Assembly: GCF_018449775.1 (NCBI RefSeq)
Contig: NZ_JAAVVB010000001.1
Location: 1,240,001-1,304,000, forward strand
Length of the DNA: 64,000 bases
Source of the DNA: Mucilaginibacter sp. dw_454
GTDB taxonomy: Bacteria; Bacteroidota; Bacteroidia; Sphingobacteriales; Sphingobacteriaceae
Reading direction: 5' to 3'
The notes under the pieces are model-generated. The model saw only the letters and a list, made by a program, of their open reading frames with translations, made no database searches and was not told where the DNA came from. Below are positions 48,436-56,747 of this stretch, one piece after another (the first letter of the stretch is position 1; each line of letters begins with the position of its first letter). Made by a program: the position numbers and the translations under genes.

Positions 48436-49047
48436 ATGAAATCAATCAGCAAGATTATTATTGCCTTTTTAGTTCTCGTATGCTTTATCAATACTCATGC
48501 ATCTGCACAGATGAGCGAAAGTAAAGCCAAAGCCTGGGTTAATAAAGGCGAGTGGAGAAGTGGATTTAAGCTCAAACTATATGCGGGACTGGATAATGTA
48601 GAATTTACCAAACAATATCAGGCCAATAAAAAATATTGGGATGAAGCTTTTGCTTTTATTACCAATACTAAGCTGGATACACTTTCAATTGGCAAGCATA
48701 TTATAGACGGTGATAACGTTTTTGCTACAGTAGCTGATGGCCCAACGAAAGATCTGGACAAAACAGGTTGGGAAGCGCATCATAAATATATCGACCTGCA
48801 CCTGGTAATTAGCGGACGCGAAAAGATAGGTGTGATGAACCCCGCAATGGCCAAAGTGACCAACCCTTATGACGATACTAAAGACGTCGAAAATTATGAT
48901 GTCAATAGCATTAAGGGCGAATATTATATCGAAGATCCGAGCACATTATATATCATGTTTCCGCAAAACGCTCACAGACCGGGCATCCATGTGGATGGGT
49001 ATGATAAAGTGAAGAAGTTGGTAATTAAGGTCAGAGTGGCTAAATAA
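48436..49047 (+). CDS. Secreted YhcH/YjgK/YiaL (DUF386) protein
   Basis: This is a 203-residue protein of the YhcH/YjgK/YiaL family, a cupin-like beta-barrel fold. LDTLSIGKHIIDGDNVFATV, AHHKYIDLHLVISGREKIG and MFPQNAHRPGIHVDG carry the conserved metal-binding histidines and glutamate. Family members in enteric bacteria are cytosolic and linked to sialic acid or other sugar catabolism. Here I choose ATG 48436, which gives a clean signal peptide (SKIIIAFLVLVCFINTHASA), so the protein is exported. It is divergent from kduI, so a link to uronate metabolism is likely. Confidence 0.85.
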   Translation: MKSISKIIIAFLVLVCFINTHASAQMSESKAKAWVNKGEWRSGFKLKLYAGLDNVEFTKQYQANKKYWDEAFAFITNTKLDTLSIGKHIIDGDNVFATVADGPTKDLDKTGWEAHHKYIDLHLVISGREKIGVMNPAMAKVTNPYDDTKDVENYDVNSIKGEYYIEDPSTLYIMFPQNAHRPGIHVDGYDKVKKLVIKVRVAK

Positions 49048-49055
49048 TAACACCA

Positions 49056-49132
49056 GTCATTCTGAGCATAGCGAAGAATCTGCCGAGCGGCATTTGCATA
49101 GTTTATAGATTCTTCGCTATGTTCAGAATGAT
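49056..49132. repeat. REP-like palindrome of the GTCATTCTGAGC type
   Basis: Two 26-bp arms (49056-49081 and 49107-49132) are complementary at 24 of 26 positions. The loop holds a smaller TGCCG/CGGCA hairpin. A run of A/T follows on both sides, so it could also terminate the two convergent genes. Its form resembles the GTCATTCTGAGC...GAAGAATCT repeats known across many bacteria. Confidence 0.75.
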
Positions 49133-49139
49133 AAAAAAA

Positions 49140-49535
49140 TTAAAGTACCAGCTGCTCGTGTAACTTGACCAGAGTTTGCTGAGGGTCTGCGCTTAGTCCC
49201 GGGTGTACTTTAGAGGCTTGAACTACCGTACTACGCGTTGCTGTTAACCATCTAAAACGCGAGGCTTCATCTAATTGAGCTATCGGTCCGCCTTCTGCGT
49301 TTCCATGGCAGATCAATTCAAAAGCACGTAAATTTGCTTTTATATTTTGAGCCTCGTCATGATTAGTGAAACAGCAAATGCGCTGCTCATTTACGGTGAT
49401 AATGGCTTGTAAAAAATTAAGCTTCTTGCAATATAGCACTACGCCTACATTCATAAACTCTTCGCGTTCAACCCTGGGCACAACGCGTACTACGGCGTAC
49501 TCAAAAACGTGTTTCCCTGGCATGATTTGTTTCAT
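49140..49535 (-). CDS. DUF3037 domain protein
   Basis: This is a 131-residue protein matching DUF3037: FEYAVVRVVPRVEREEFMNVGVVLYC at the N-terminus, read in two parts, with ICCFTNHDEAQNIKANLRAF behind it. No signal or membrane segment. The function is unknown. Its reading frame overlaps the upstream HipA-like gene by 35 bp (23 bp if the second ATG at 49523 is used), so the two are translationally coupled. This pairing of a HipA-like kinase with DUF3037 recurs in my knowledge of soil bacteria and suggests one functional unit. Confidence 0.85.
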   Translation of the reverse strand: MKQIMPGKHVFEYAVVRVVPRVEREEFMNVGVVLYCKKLNFLQAIITVNEQRICCFTNHDEAQNIKANLRAFELICHGNAEGGPIAQLDEASRFRWLTATRSTVVQASKVHPGLSADPQQTLVKLHEQLVL

Positions 49536-50277
49536 TTATAAAATTCTGTGACGATGCTATCCGCAGCAATAAGAATTGCACATAAACTTCCCGACGTTCA
49601 GCAGCAGTTTCCGCATCCTCGCCTAACCATTCGTCGGGTATCAAAGCGGTGATATCGCGAATTAATTTTTCATTGATAATGGCTTTAAACTCGATATCAA
49701 CTGTTTCCAATTCGGTTGCCGACATCAATAGTACATGATCCTTCACTTGTACAAACGGGCGCACAGCTTGCTCTTTCCAATTATCCCACGAGTGGTGAAA
49801 GTATAATGCCGCGCCATGATCTATTAACCATAACTCATTATGCCACATCAGCATATTGGTATTACGTGGTGTACGGTCCACGTTAGTTAACAGGCAATCC
49901 AGCCAAACTATTTGCGATGCCAGCTTGGTATCAACCTTTGTAACTGCCGGATCGAAAGTAATGGCGCCCGAAAGATAATGCAAGGCTAAATTCAAACCAA
50001 CGCTCGCTTTTAACAAATCCTGGATCTCTTCATCTGGCTCAGTACGGCCGAAGGCTTCATCCAGGTTAGCAAATACCAGCTCAGGGATCTTTAACCCGAG
50101 AACCCGCGAAAGTTCGCCGCCAATCAGCTCGGCAATTAATGCTTTTACCCCTTGTCCCGCTCCACGAAATTTCAGCACGTACAGAAATTCGTCATCCGCT
50201 TCGGCAATGGCAGGTAACGAGCCACCCTCGCGCAACGGTGTAACATATCTGATAACATTTACAGTTCTAAGTTCCAT
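49501..50277 (-). CDS. HipA-like kinase
   Basis: This 258-residue protein resembles the kinase core of HipA toxins (PI3K/PI4K-like fold) but is shorter than canonical HipA (about 440). The phosphate-binding part EADDEFLYVLKFRGAGQG carries a likely ATP-binding lysine. The catalytic loop is TNVDRTPRNTNM, with D134 in NVDRT, and WLIDHGAAL gives a metal-binding Asp (D153). The N-subdomain 1 of HipA and any HipB partner are absent. It pairs with a DUF3037 protein instead. HipA toxins phosphorylate glutamyl-tRNA synthetase or other targets; the target here is unknown. Confidence 0.85.
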   Translation of the reverse strand: MELRTVNVIRYVTPLREGGSLPAIAEADDEFLYVLKFRGAGQGVKALIAELIGGELSRVLGLKIPELVFANLDEAFGRTEPDEEIQDLLKASVGLNLALHYLSGAITFDPAVTKVDTKLASQIVWLDCLLTNVDRTPRNTNMLMWHNELWLIDHGAALYFHHSWDNWKEQAVRPFVQVKDHVLLMSATELETVDIEFKAIINEKLIRDITALIPDEWLGEDAETAAERREVYVQFLLLRIASSQNFINETNHARETRF

Positions 50278-50396
50278 CTTTCAGCCAATAAAACTACTCA
50301 TTTATACTTAATTGAACACACTAATTGTAAAAGCACGTTGAGCTACTGAAAGGCAAGGCTTTGCATATCTCAAAATTTATTATTTAAATTGGCAAC

Positions 50397-51086
50397 ATGA
50401 AAACCAAACTAATTATACCTACACTGTTACTGCTGTCGGCATCTGCCATGGCACAAAACAAAGACTGGCCGGGTATTCGGCGTTATGAGCAGGCCAATAG
50501 CCAGGTACCAGAGCCTGTGAAAGGCTCAAAACGTGTTGTTTATATGGGCGACTCGATCACCGACTTTTGGGTTAACAACGATTCGACCTTTTTCAAAAGC
50601 AATAACTATATAGACCGCGGTATCAGCGGGCAAACTACCGGCCAGATGCTGGTAAGATTCCGCGAGGATGTAATCAACCTTAAACCTGACGCAGTGGTTA
50701 TATTGGCGGGTATTAATGATATCGCCGAGAACAACGGCCCTGAAAAGCTGGATGAGATATTTGGCAACATTGTATCCATGGCAGAACTGGCTCGTGCTAA
50801 CAAAATCAAAGTAATCTTATCATCAGTAACACCTGCTGCTGCTTTCCCGTGGAGACCGTCTATCGACCCTAAAGAGAAAGTAAAGGCACTAAATGACTTA
50901 TTAAAAGACTATGCAGCAAAAAATAACTTTGTTTACCTGGACTACTTTACGGCAATGGCCGACGCTAATCGTGGCTTACCAACCGAGTTGTCTAAAGACG
51001 GCGTGCACCCTACGCTTGCAGGTTATAAAGTAATGGAACCACTGGCCCAAAAGGCAATCGCTCAAGCATTGAAATCAAAACAATAA
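50397..51086 (+). CDS. Secreted SGNH/GDSL hydrolase
   Basis: This is a 229-residue exported protein (signal peptide about 1-19) with the four blocks of the SGNH family. These are YMGDSITDFW (nucleophile Ser in block I), GISGQTTGQML (block II Gly), ILAGINDI (block III Asn) and DGVHPTLAGY (block V with Asp and His). Such enzymes are esterases or lysophospholipase-like, and many secreted ones deacetylate plant polysaccharides. It stands alone, divergent from the HipA-like gene, and is closed by the terminator at 51107-51140. Confidence 0.9.
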   Translation: MKTKLIIPTLLLLSASAMAQNKDWPGIRRYEQANSQVPEPVKGSKRVVYMGDSITDFWVNNDSTFFKSNNYIDRGISGQTTGQMLVRFREDVINLKPDAVVILAGINDIAENNGPEKLDEIFGNIVSMAELARANKIKVILSSVTPAAAFPWRPSIDPKEKVKALNDLLKDYAAKNNFVYLDYFTAMADANRGLPTELSKDGVHPTLAGYKVMEPLAQKAIAQALKSKQ

Positions 51087-51106
51087 CGGGTAATAACACC
51101 ATATTT

Positions 51107-51140
51107 AAAAAGCATGATTATTTAGGTAATCATGCTTTTT
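51107..51140 (+). terminator. Intrinsic terminator after the SGNH gene
   Basis: The arms AAAAAGCATGATTA (51107-51120) and TAATCATGCTTTTT (51127-51140) are perfectly complementary around a 6-nt loop, followed by further T residues. Confidence 0.88.
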
Positions 51141-51247
51141 TTGTTCTCTATATTTCGTTTAAAAGTCGAATTTTCGACCGCTCTATATTATCTTAATGTT
51201 AAGAAATATCAAAATACTGCGTATCTTGTATTACCAATTATAAAACT

Positions 51248-52852
51248 ATGTCCATTTCTTTGTTACTGAGGCAAGCCAAAAGCTATGCTCAAGTTATTGC
51301 AATTGCATTAGCGCTGGCGGCGTCTGCATCATGTAAAAAAGATCAGAACAAAATCAAAACAACCGCCCCTGCGGCTGTCCTATCTTCAGATAAAGAAATT
51401 ACCTCATTCATTTTCAAGGTTGCTTACAACCACGTATTCACAGATGATGTTGTGGGCGAAATCAAAGGTGACACTATTTATGCGCCTGTTTTCGCCAGCA
51501 CTGCTAATGTAAACGCATTGATCCCGCAATTTAGCTTTACGGGTGCTCAGGTAACCATAAATGGCACTATACAAGAAAGCAATATCACAACAAATAACTT
51601 TACTACACCACTTACTTACACAGTTACGGCTGCGGATAAAAGCAGCAGAAGCTACGTTGTTAAAGTAACCGACAATGGTATATCTTCCATCTACATTACC
51701 ACAGACGGCGGCGCAGCTATAACCAGTAAAGACGACTATATCACCGGAACAGTAAAGGTGGTGAGCAATTTTACCAAGGTGGGCTATAACGGCAAAACCC
51801 AAATAAAGGGCCACGGTAATTCAACCTGGTTTGACATGCCTAAAAAACCTTATAAACTAAAGCTTGATAAAAAAACCAGTATGCTGGGGATGCCCGAAGG
51901 TAAAAACTGGATACTACTGGCTAATTATGCCGACAAGAGCTTAATGCGAAATGAGTTGGCATTTACCTTAAGCAGAACATTTGGACGCCAGTTTACGCCT
52001 GCGTCAAGATTTGTAGAGCTTTATTTGAATGGCGAATATCGCGGCAATTATCAAATCACGCAGGAAGTTAAACAGGGGCCGGGATTGGTGGATGTAGAAG
52101 ATCAGGATGCCACTACTACCACACTTCCGGATCTTTCTGGCGGCTATATGATTGAGGAGGATCTGTTTGCCAACGGCTCGCCGGTATACTTTTATACCAC
52201 AAGGCAAATGGGGTTTGATATTGAGTATCCGGATGATGATGTTATCAACCAGCAGCAAAAGGATTATATCAGCAATCATTTCCAGAAACTGGAAGACGCT
52301 ATGTTTGCCGATAATTTTGCCGACCCAACAAATGGCTATTGCAAATATTTTGATGTAGATACATATGTAGACTATTACCTGGTAAGTGAGATTATTGGTA
52401 ACCCTGACGTATTCAGAAGTACCTATCTATTTAAAAAGCGTAATGACGATCATATTTATACCGGCCCTAATTGGGATTACGATAAGGCTGCAAATAATGA
52501 TAATCGCTTGGGCGATCAGGTAAACGGATTGATGCTAACCTCGGCATTCGGCCCTCAAACCTGGATAAACCGCCTAATGCTGGATCAAACTTTCAGGCAA
52601 AAAATCAGGAGCCGGTGGAATCAAATGAAAGGTAAGGTTTCCACATTACCTACTGTTGTTGATGCACTTGCCAACCAACTGGCAGTTTCTGAGGTAAAAA
52701 ACTTTACAAAGTGGCAAATTATTGGCCATCAATCTTACTTAGAAGTATATGTAGGCATGTCCTACCAGGATGAGGTGAATTACTTAAAAACGTTTCTTAC
52801 CGCCCATATAGCGTGGCTAGATCAGAAATTTAACAGCGCAGATTATCAATAA
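51248..52852 (+). CDS. CotH-family kinase-like lipoprotein
   Basis: This 534-residue lipoprotein has a hydrophobic leader and a cysteine in SASCKK (Cys29). It then has a beta-rich N-terminal domain (about 45-140; KEITSFIFKVAYNHVF, resembling DUF5018-type modules) and a CotH domain (about 170-500). CotH motifs visible are IKGHGNSTWFDMPKKPYKLKL, LLANYADKSLMRNELAF and NWDYDKAANND. CotH proteins adopt a kinase-like fold and some bacterial members phosphorylate proteins at the cell surface. Here the protein is periplasmic or outer-membrane anchored. It stands alone, with its target unknown. Confidence 0.85.
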   Translation: MSISLLLRQAKSYAQVIAIALALAASASCKKDQNKIKTTAPAAVLSSDKEITSFIFKVAYNHVFTDDVVGEIKGDTIYAPVFASTANVNALIPQFSFTGAQVTINGTIQESNITTNNFTTPLTYTVTAADKSSRSYVVKVTDNGISSIYITTDGGAAITSKDDYITGTVKVVSNFTKVGYNGKTQIKGHGNSTWFDMPKKPYKLKLDKKTSMLGMPEGKNWILLANYADKSLMRNELAFTLSRTFGRQFTPASRFVELYLNGEYRGNYQITQEVKQGPGLVDVEDQDATTTTLPDLSGGYMIEEDLFANGSPVYFYTTRQMGFDIEYPDDDVINQQQKDYISNHFQKLEDAMFADNFADPTNGYCKYFDVDTYVDYYLVSEIIGNPDVFRSTYLFKKRNDDHIYTGPNWDYDKAANNDNRLGDQVNGLMLTSAFGPQTWINRLMLDQTFRQKIRSRWNQMKGKVSTLPTVVDALANQLAVSEVKNFTKWQIIGHQSYLEVYVGMSYQDEVNYLKTFLTAHIAWLDQKFNSADYQ

Positions 52853-52869
52853 CTAACAGGCAAAAAAAA

Positions 52870-52893
52870 GCTCCGGGTACCACTACCCGGAGC
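52870..52893 (-). terminator. Hairpin with T-run on the minus strand
   Basis: GCTCCGGGTA (52870-52879) and TACCCGGAGC (52884-52893) form a perfect 10-bp stem. Eight A residues precede it on plus, giving a T-run on minus, so it terminates leftward transcription, probably from the PorP gene 178 bp upstream. The gap of about 175 bp could hide a small RNA. Confidence 0.75.
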
Positions 52894-53070
52894 AAACCTA
52901 AACCTTATCACAGAGTCAATGTCTTGACTTGATTGTGCGAACCTACTATTTGTAAACGATTAAATTTTGAAGTATAGACGCTAAGGCCGTTTTAGTCGAC
53001 GAAATGGAGAAAAATAAGGATGTAGTTTTAAAATCTTAAGAAGCCCGGTGGATACGATGACCGTTAAAGG

Positions 53071-53985
53071 CTATTCTTTTTTGAACAGCCTGACTTTTAA
53101 CCCTAATTCAAATTCGCCCTCAGTATATTGCGACAGGCCACCAGTCTCAAGATTATAGGCTAAGTTAATGGCATAAGAGCCTTGATCTAATCCAAAACCT
53201 ATACCCAGGCTTTTGCTGGTATGATAAATGCTTTGCAGGTATAAGCCATAATTATTCACGCTAAAGTTAAAGCCTGCATCGAAAATACCGTTGTAATCTT
53301 TTACAATTCTGTAACCGGCCAAAGGTTCCAGCATAAAACTACTATTATCTCCCTGTAGCGGAATTTTATAACTGGAAACTGCTACAAACAGTAATCTATC
53401 GGCATCAAAACGCGTATCAGAGGTTTTAAAGAAAGCCGATTTAAGATTAGGTATGGCAGCGCCTATATACAACTTGTTATTTGTATAAGCCAAACCAAAA
53501 TCGCCATCTACATAAGCCTTTAATTGATTATATTGGGCTATCTGGCTGTCGGTTACATCGCCGTTAACCGCCGCGTAGTTTATCCTGCCATCATTAACCC
53601 CTACCGATAGTCCAAAGTGTAGCTGCTGGCTATTTTCGCCTAATGGCAAATGATAGGCGTAAGTAATCATAGCGCGTGTCTGCCTCATGAGACCAGCCTG
53701 ATCGTCATTTACATTAACGCCTAAACCCACTCTTTCTGTAGGTTGAAAATCTGCCGTAAATACGCCGGTTTTTGGCGTCCCCGGAAAACCGCTCCATTGC
53801 TGCCGGTAGCCCATGTCAATGTTCAACTCTGGCGACATGCCTGCCGCGGCGGGGTTATACAGATATGGATTTTGAAAATAAAACGACTGAAACGGATTTA
53901 ACTGTGCCTTACTGGTAAGCGTTGCTGCAATAACCAGCAGCAGCGTAATTAACCAGCTCTTATTTACATTCTTTAATCTCGTCAT
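53071..53985 (-). CDS. PorP/SprF-family outer-membrane protein
   Basis: This is a 304-residue protein with a signal peptide (about 1-27) and a beta-barrel body. It begins QLNPFQSFYFQNPYLYNPAAAGM with the PorP/SprF signature, then DMGYRQQWSGFPGTPKT. The family is associated with type IX secretion and gliding components in Bacteroidota, and anchors or presents secreted surface proteins. ATG 53985 is chosen; an in-frame GTG at 54000 would add five residues. It is a single gene here, not next to gldKLMN or to a large PKD-domain protein, so its partner is elsewhere. Confidence 0.88.
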   Translation of the reverse strand: MTRLKNVNKSWLITLLLVIAATLTSKAQLNPFQSFYFQNPYLYNPAAAGMSPELNIDMGYRQQWSGFPGTPKTGVFTADFQPTERVGLGVNVNDDQAGLMRQTRAMITYAYHLPLGENSQQLHFGLSVGVNDGRINYAAVNGDVTDSQIAQYNQLKAYVDGDFGLAYTNNKLYIGAAIPNLKSAFFKTSDTRFDADRLLFVAVSSYKIPLQGDNSSFMLEPLAGYRIVKDYNGIFDAGFNFSVNNYGLYLQSIYHTSKSLGIGFGLDQGSYAINLAYNLETGGLSQYTEGEFELGLKVRLFKKE

Positions 53986-54097
53986 CGTATTATTTCGCAC
54001 TCCCGGCTTATATTGTTACAGTTTATAAACTTTTGCATTGAGCCAGAAACGCTTCGACAATATAGCAATAATGAAGCGCTGTTTAAACCTGTTGATT

Positions 54098-55471
54098 TTA
54101 GCCAATCTCTTTATTTAAGGAGATGATAGCTTTTTGAAAATCTTCCCTTGCGATCAAAAACTGGATATTCACTTTACCTTTGGCAATGCCGGCACTTACG
54201 ATATTGATATCAGCTTTAGCTAATGCGGCAGTAGCTTTAGCCAGTAAGCCCGGTTGATCCATATTGGTACCCAATAAACAAACCATGGCTACGGGTTCTG
54301 TAGTTACTTTTTCAAAGTATTGTTTCAAATCGTCAATTAGTTCTGGTTTTAGGTCATTTTCCCAAATAACAATGCTGATGCTGTTAGCGCTGGTGACTTT
54401 AAAGGTATAACTGGTATCATGATCAAAAAAACACTGCATGATCTTTAAATCGCTGCCTACATTGCCGGTCATTAAAGGATCGTAAATATCAATTAATAAT
54501 TGCTGGTCGGTCCCCGTAATTACCTCTACCCTTTTAACTTTTGAGATATAACCTTTACTGATTAAAGTACCGGGATGCGCGGGTTCAAAGGTATTTTTGA
54601 TGCGTAGCTGAACGCCTGCCATTTCCAACGGCTTAGCCGCTTTAGGATGAATAGCTTCCATTCCCACGTCTGCCAGCTGATCTGCAATATCATAATTAGT
54701 ATTGCCTACAGGTTTAACATTTTCAATACCTACCAGGCCAGGGTCGGCAGTAGATAGGTGATATTCTTTATGAATAATAGCTTCCTGTGGTCGCAGTATC
54801 TCGGCAATTTTACTAAAGGTCACTTCAGAATACCCACGGTCAAATTCGCGCATAATTCCTTCTGTTCCCTTAGCATAGCCGGTGACGATACAAACAGACG
54901 AAGCCAAATCAATGCCTGCAAATGCATCGGTAATGCGCTCATTAATAGTCATCACCCTATTGTCTTGCAACCCGGCCAGGTCTATCAGATGCGTATTAAC
55001 ACCACGCTTTGTCAATATATCGGCTAAAACGTAAGCCGAATGGCTCTCTCCTATCGAAGCCAATATTTCTCTTACTGCCAATAATATACCTTCATTTAAA
55101 TAACCCGAGGCCAGCATGGTGGTGGCACTATCAAGGTAACGTAGTATTTCAGCAATAGTGCGGTCTACTACTTCGTCTGCTTTAACTACGTCCAGCCCAA
55201 GCTCGCTATAATTGGTGTTAAGCTCTTTTAAAAAAGTTGCAACGTCCAGCAAAGTAGTGCGGTAATCTGCGCCATCCGCCAATTTTTGATATACACCGGG
55301 TGCTTTTGTTTTCTTGTTTTCTAACAACACATTGGTCACGCCAGAAAAGGCAGAAACCACAAACACTCGGTTATAAAGTGCGTCGCCCGAGCGGCCATAA
55401 AAAACAATATTGTCAAGTACCTGGCTTAATGCGCTCATGGAGGTACCGCCGATTTTTTCTACTGTCAACAT
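54098..55471 (-). CDS. Aspartate kinase, ectoine-type subgroup resemblance
   Basis: This 457-residue enzyme phosphorylates L-aspartate in the first step to lysine, threonine, methionine and isoleucine. The N-terminal catalytic part begins VEKIGGTSMSALSQVLDNI, with KIGGTSM in place of the usual KFGGTS, and contains VVSAFSGVTN and FDRGYSEVTFSKIAEIL. The C-terminal 130 residues hold two ACT regulatory domains. The start and the insertion after VTNVLLENKKTKAPGVY strongly recall the aspartokinases associated with ectoine loci (Ask_Ect). No ectoine genes are visible around it. It is a stand-alone gene. Confidence 0.88.
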   Translation of the reverse strand: MLTVEKIGGTSMSALSQVLDNIVFYGRSGDALYNRVFVVSAFSGVTNVLLENKKTKAPGVYQKLADGADYRTTLLDVATFLKELNTNYSELGLDVVKADEVVDRTIAEILRYLDSATTMLASGYLNEGILLAVREILASIGESHSAYVLADILTKRGVNTHLIDLAGLQDNRVMTINERITDAFAGIDLASSVCIVTGYAKGTEGIMREFDRGYSEVTFSKIAEILRPQEAIIHKEYHLSTADPGLVGIENVKPVGNTNYDIADQLADVGMEAIHPKAAKPLEMAGVQLRIKNTFEPAHPGTLISKGYISKVKRVEVITGTDQQLLIDIYDPLMTGNVGSDLKIMQCFFDHDTSYTFKVTSANSISIVIWENDLKPELIDDLKQYFEKVTTEPVAMVCLLGTNMDQPGLLAKATAALAKADINIVSAGIAKGKVNIQFLIAREDFQKAIISLNKEIG

Positions 55472-55618
55472 AAATGCCTAAAAGGGCGAAACTACTAATT
55501 TTTGGTATTCTATAACCTCATAATGCATCTTAAATTATTTCTTTTTAAACCATGATTCAGATCTAACACAGTGAACAATAAATGACACTACTATGAAAAC
55601 GACTAGTTACCCGGCCCT

Positions 55619-55626
55619 TACATTTG
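55619..55626 (+). promoter_or_regulatory. Possible -7 box of the aldo/keto reductase gene
   Basis: TACATTTG (55619-55626) is an exact TAnnTTTG match 26 bp before the start codon of the next gene. A clear TTTG box at the usual distance is missing, so only the -7 part is supported. Confidence 0.35.
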
Positions 55627-55651
55627 CTTTATAACTAAAAAACAAAAAACT

Positions 55652-56683
55652 ATGGAATACAGACAACTAGGCGCCTCGGGTTTTTTTGTACCGGTACTAA
55701 GTTTCGGCACGGCTACTTTTGGGGGCGGCAACGAGTTTTTTAAAGCCTGGGGTAGTACAGATGTTAACGAAGCAACACGCCTTGTAAACCTTTGCCTTGA
55801 CGCAGGTGTAACACTTTTTGATACAGCCAATGTATACTCACGCGGTGTTTCTGAAGAAATTTTGGGTCAGGCCATAAAGGGATTGCATGATAAAGTTCTG
55901 ATATCAACCAAGGCTACCTTCCCTATGAGTGACAATCCCAATGATGTTGGCTCTTCGCGCTACAATCTTGTTAAAGAATGCGAGAATAGCTTACGCAGGT
56001 TGGGTGTTGATCATATTGACATTTACCATATGCACGGTTTTGACGGTAATACACCAGTTGAAGAAACATTGCATGCACTTGACGACTTAATCAGCGCTGG
56101 AAAAATACGCTATATAGCTTGTTCTAATTTCTCGGGCTGGCATTTAATGAAATCTTTGTCAGTCTCAGAAAGGTATGGTTGGGCGCGTTACGTGGCACAT
56201 CAGGCTTATTATTCCTTATTGGACAGAGAATTTGAATGGGAACTAATGCCACTTGGCGAAAAAGAACAGGTGAGTACCATTGTTTGGAGTCCCTTATCAT
56301 CAGGCCGGTTAAGCGGAAAATTCAGACGGGGTGTTGAATTGCCTCAGGATAATCGATTAAGTCAGGGTGGTTCGCATGGACCAGCGACAGATTTTGATCA
56401 TCTATACAATATCGTAGACGCCCTGGATGAAGTAGCCGAAGAAACAGGCAAAACCGTTGCACAGGTATCATTAAACTGGCTACTACAACGCCCTACGGTT
56501 GTCAACCTGATAATTGGTGCCCGCAATGAAGAGCAGTTAAAGCAAAACCTGGCTGCTGTTGGATGGAATTTAACCACCGATCAGATTAAAAAACTGGACG
56601 CAGCCAGTGACCGTGATCCGATATATCCTTATTGGCATCAAAGGCAAAATGTAAAACTTAATCCGCTGCCAAAGTTTTATTAG
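55652..56683 (+). CDS. Aldo/keto reductase
   Basis: This is a 343-residue (beta/alpha)8 NADPH-dependent oxidoreductase. The catalytic tetrad is visible as FDTANVYSRG (Asp and Tyr), VLISTKATF (Lys) and IYHMHGF (His). NADP-binding residues are in the C-terminal LIIGARNEEQL. It resembles the Kv-beta/YghZ type of aldo/keto reductases that reduce methylglyoxal and similar aldehydes, although the exact substrate is open. It is a single-gene unit with its own terminator at 56698-56729. Confidence 0.9.
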   Translation: MEYRQLGASGFFVPVLSFGTATFGGGNEFFKAWGSTDVNEATRLVNLCLDAGVTLFDTANVYSRGVSEEILGQAIKGLHDKVLISTKATFPMSDNPNDVGSSRYNLVKECENSLRRLGVDHIDIYHMHGFDGNTPVEETLHALDDLISAGKIRYIACSNFSGWHLMKSLSVSERYGWARYVAHQAYYSLLDREFEWELMPLGEKEQVSTIVWSPLSSGRLSGKFRRGVELPQDNRLSQGGSHGPATDFDHLYNIVDALDEVAEETGKTVAQVSLNWLLQRPTVVNLIIGARNEEQLKQNLAAVGWNLTTDQIKKLDAASDRDPIYPYWHQRQNVKLNPLPKFY

Positions 56684-56697
56684 AAATAACGAAACAG

Positions 56698-56729
56698 AAA
56701 AGCCCGTAATTTTTGAATTACGGGCTTTT
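56698..56729. terminator. Intrinsic terminator, aldo/keto reductase and tRNA-Ser
   Basis: The arms AAAAGCCCGTAATT (56698-56711) and AATTACGGGCTTTT (56716-56729) are perfectly complementary. T-runs lie on both strands, so it serves the aldo/keto reductase (plus) and the tRNA-Ser (minus). Confidence 0.88.
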
Positions 56730-56747
56730 CTAATTTAAAATATTTCC

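Noticed and set aside
50360..50392. TTTG-N21-TAAATTGG promoter before the SGNH gene
   Set aside because: It would put the start site on the ATG itself, and the -7 box has a mismatch.
51165..51178. Short palindrome GTCGAA-TT-TTCGAC before the CotH gene
   Set aside because: Six-bp arms occur easily by chance and no promoter boxes are placed around it.
54098..55471. Ectoine biosynthesis cluster
   Set aside because: Only the aspartate kinase is present; no ectA, ectB or ectC-like gene lies on either side.
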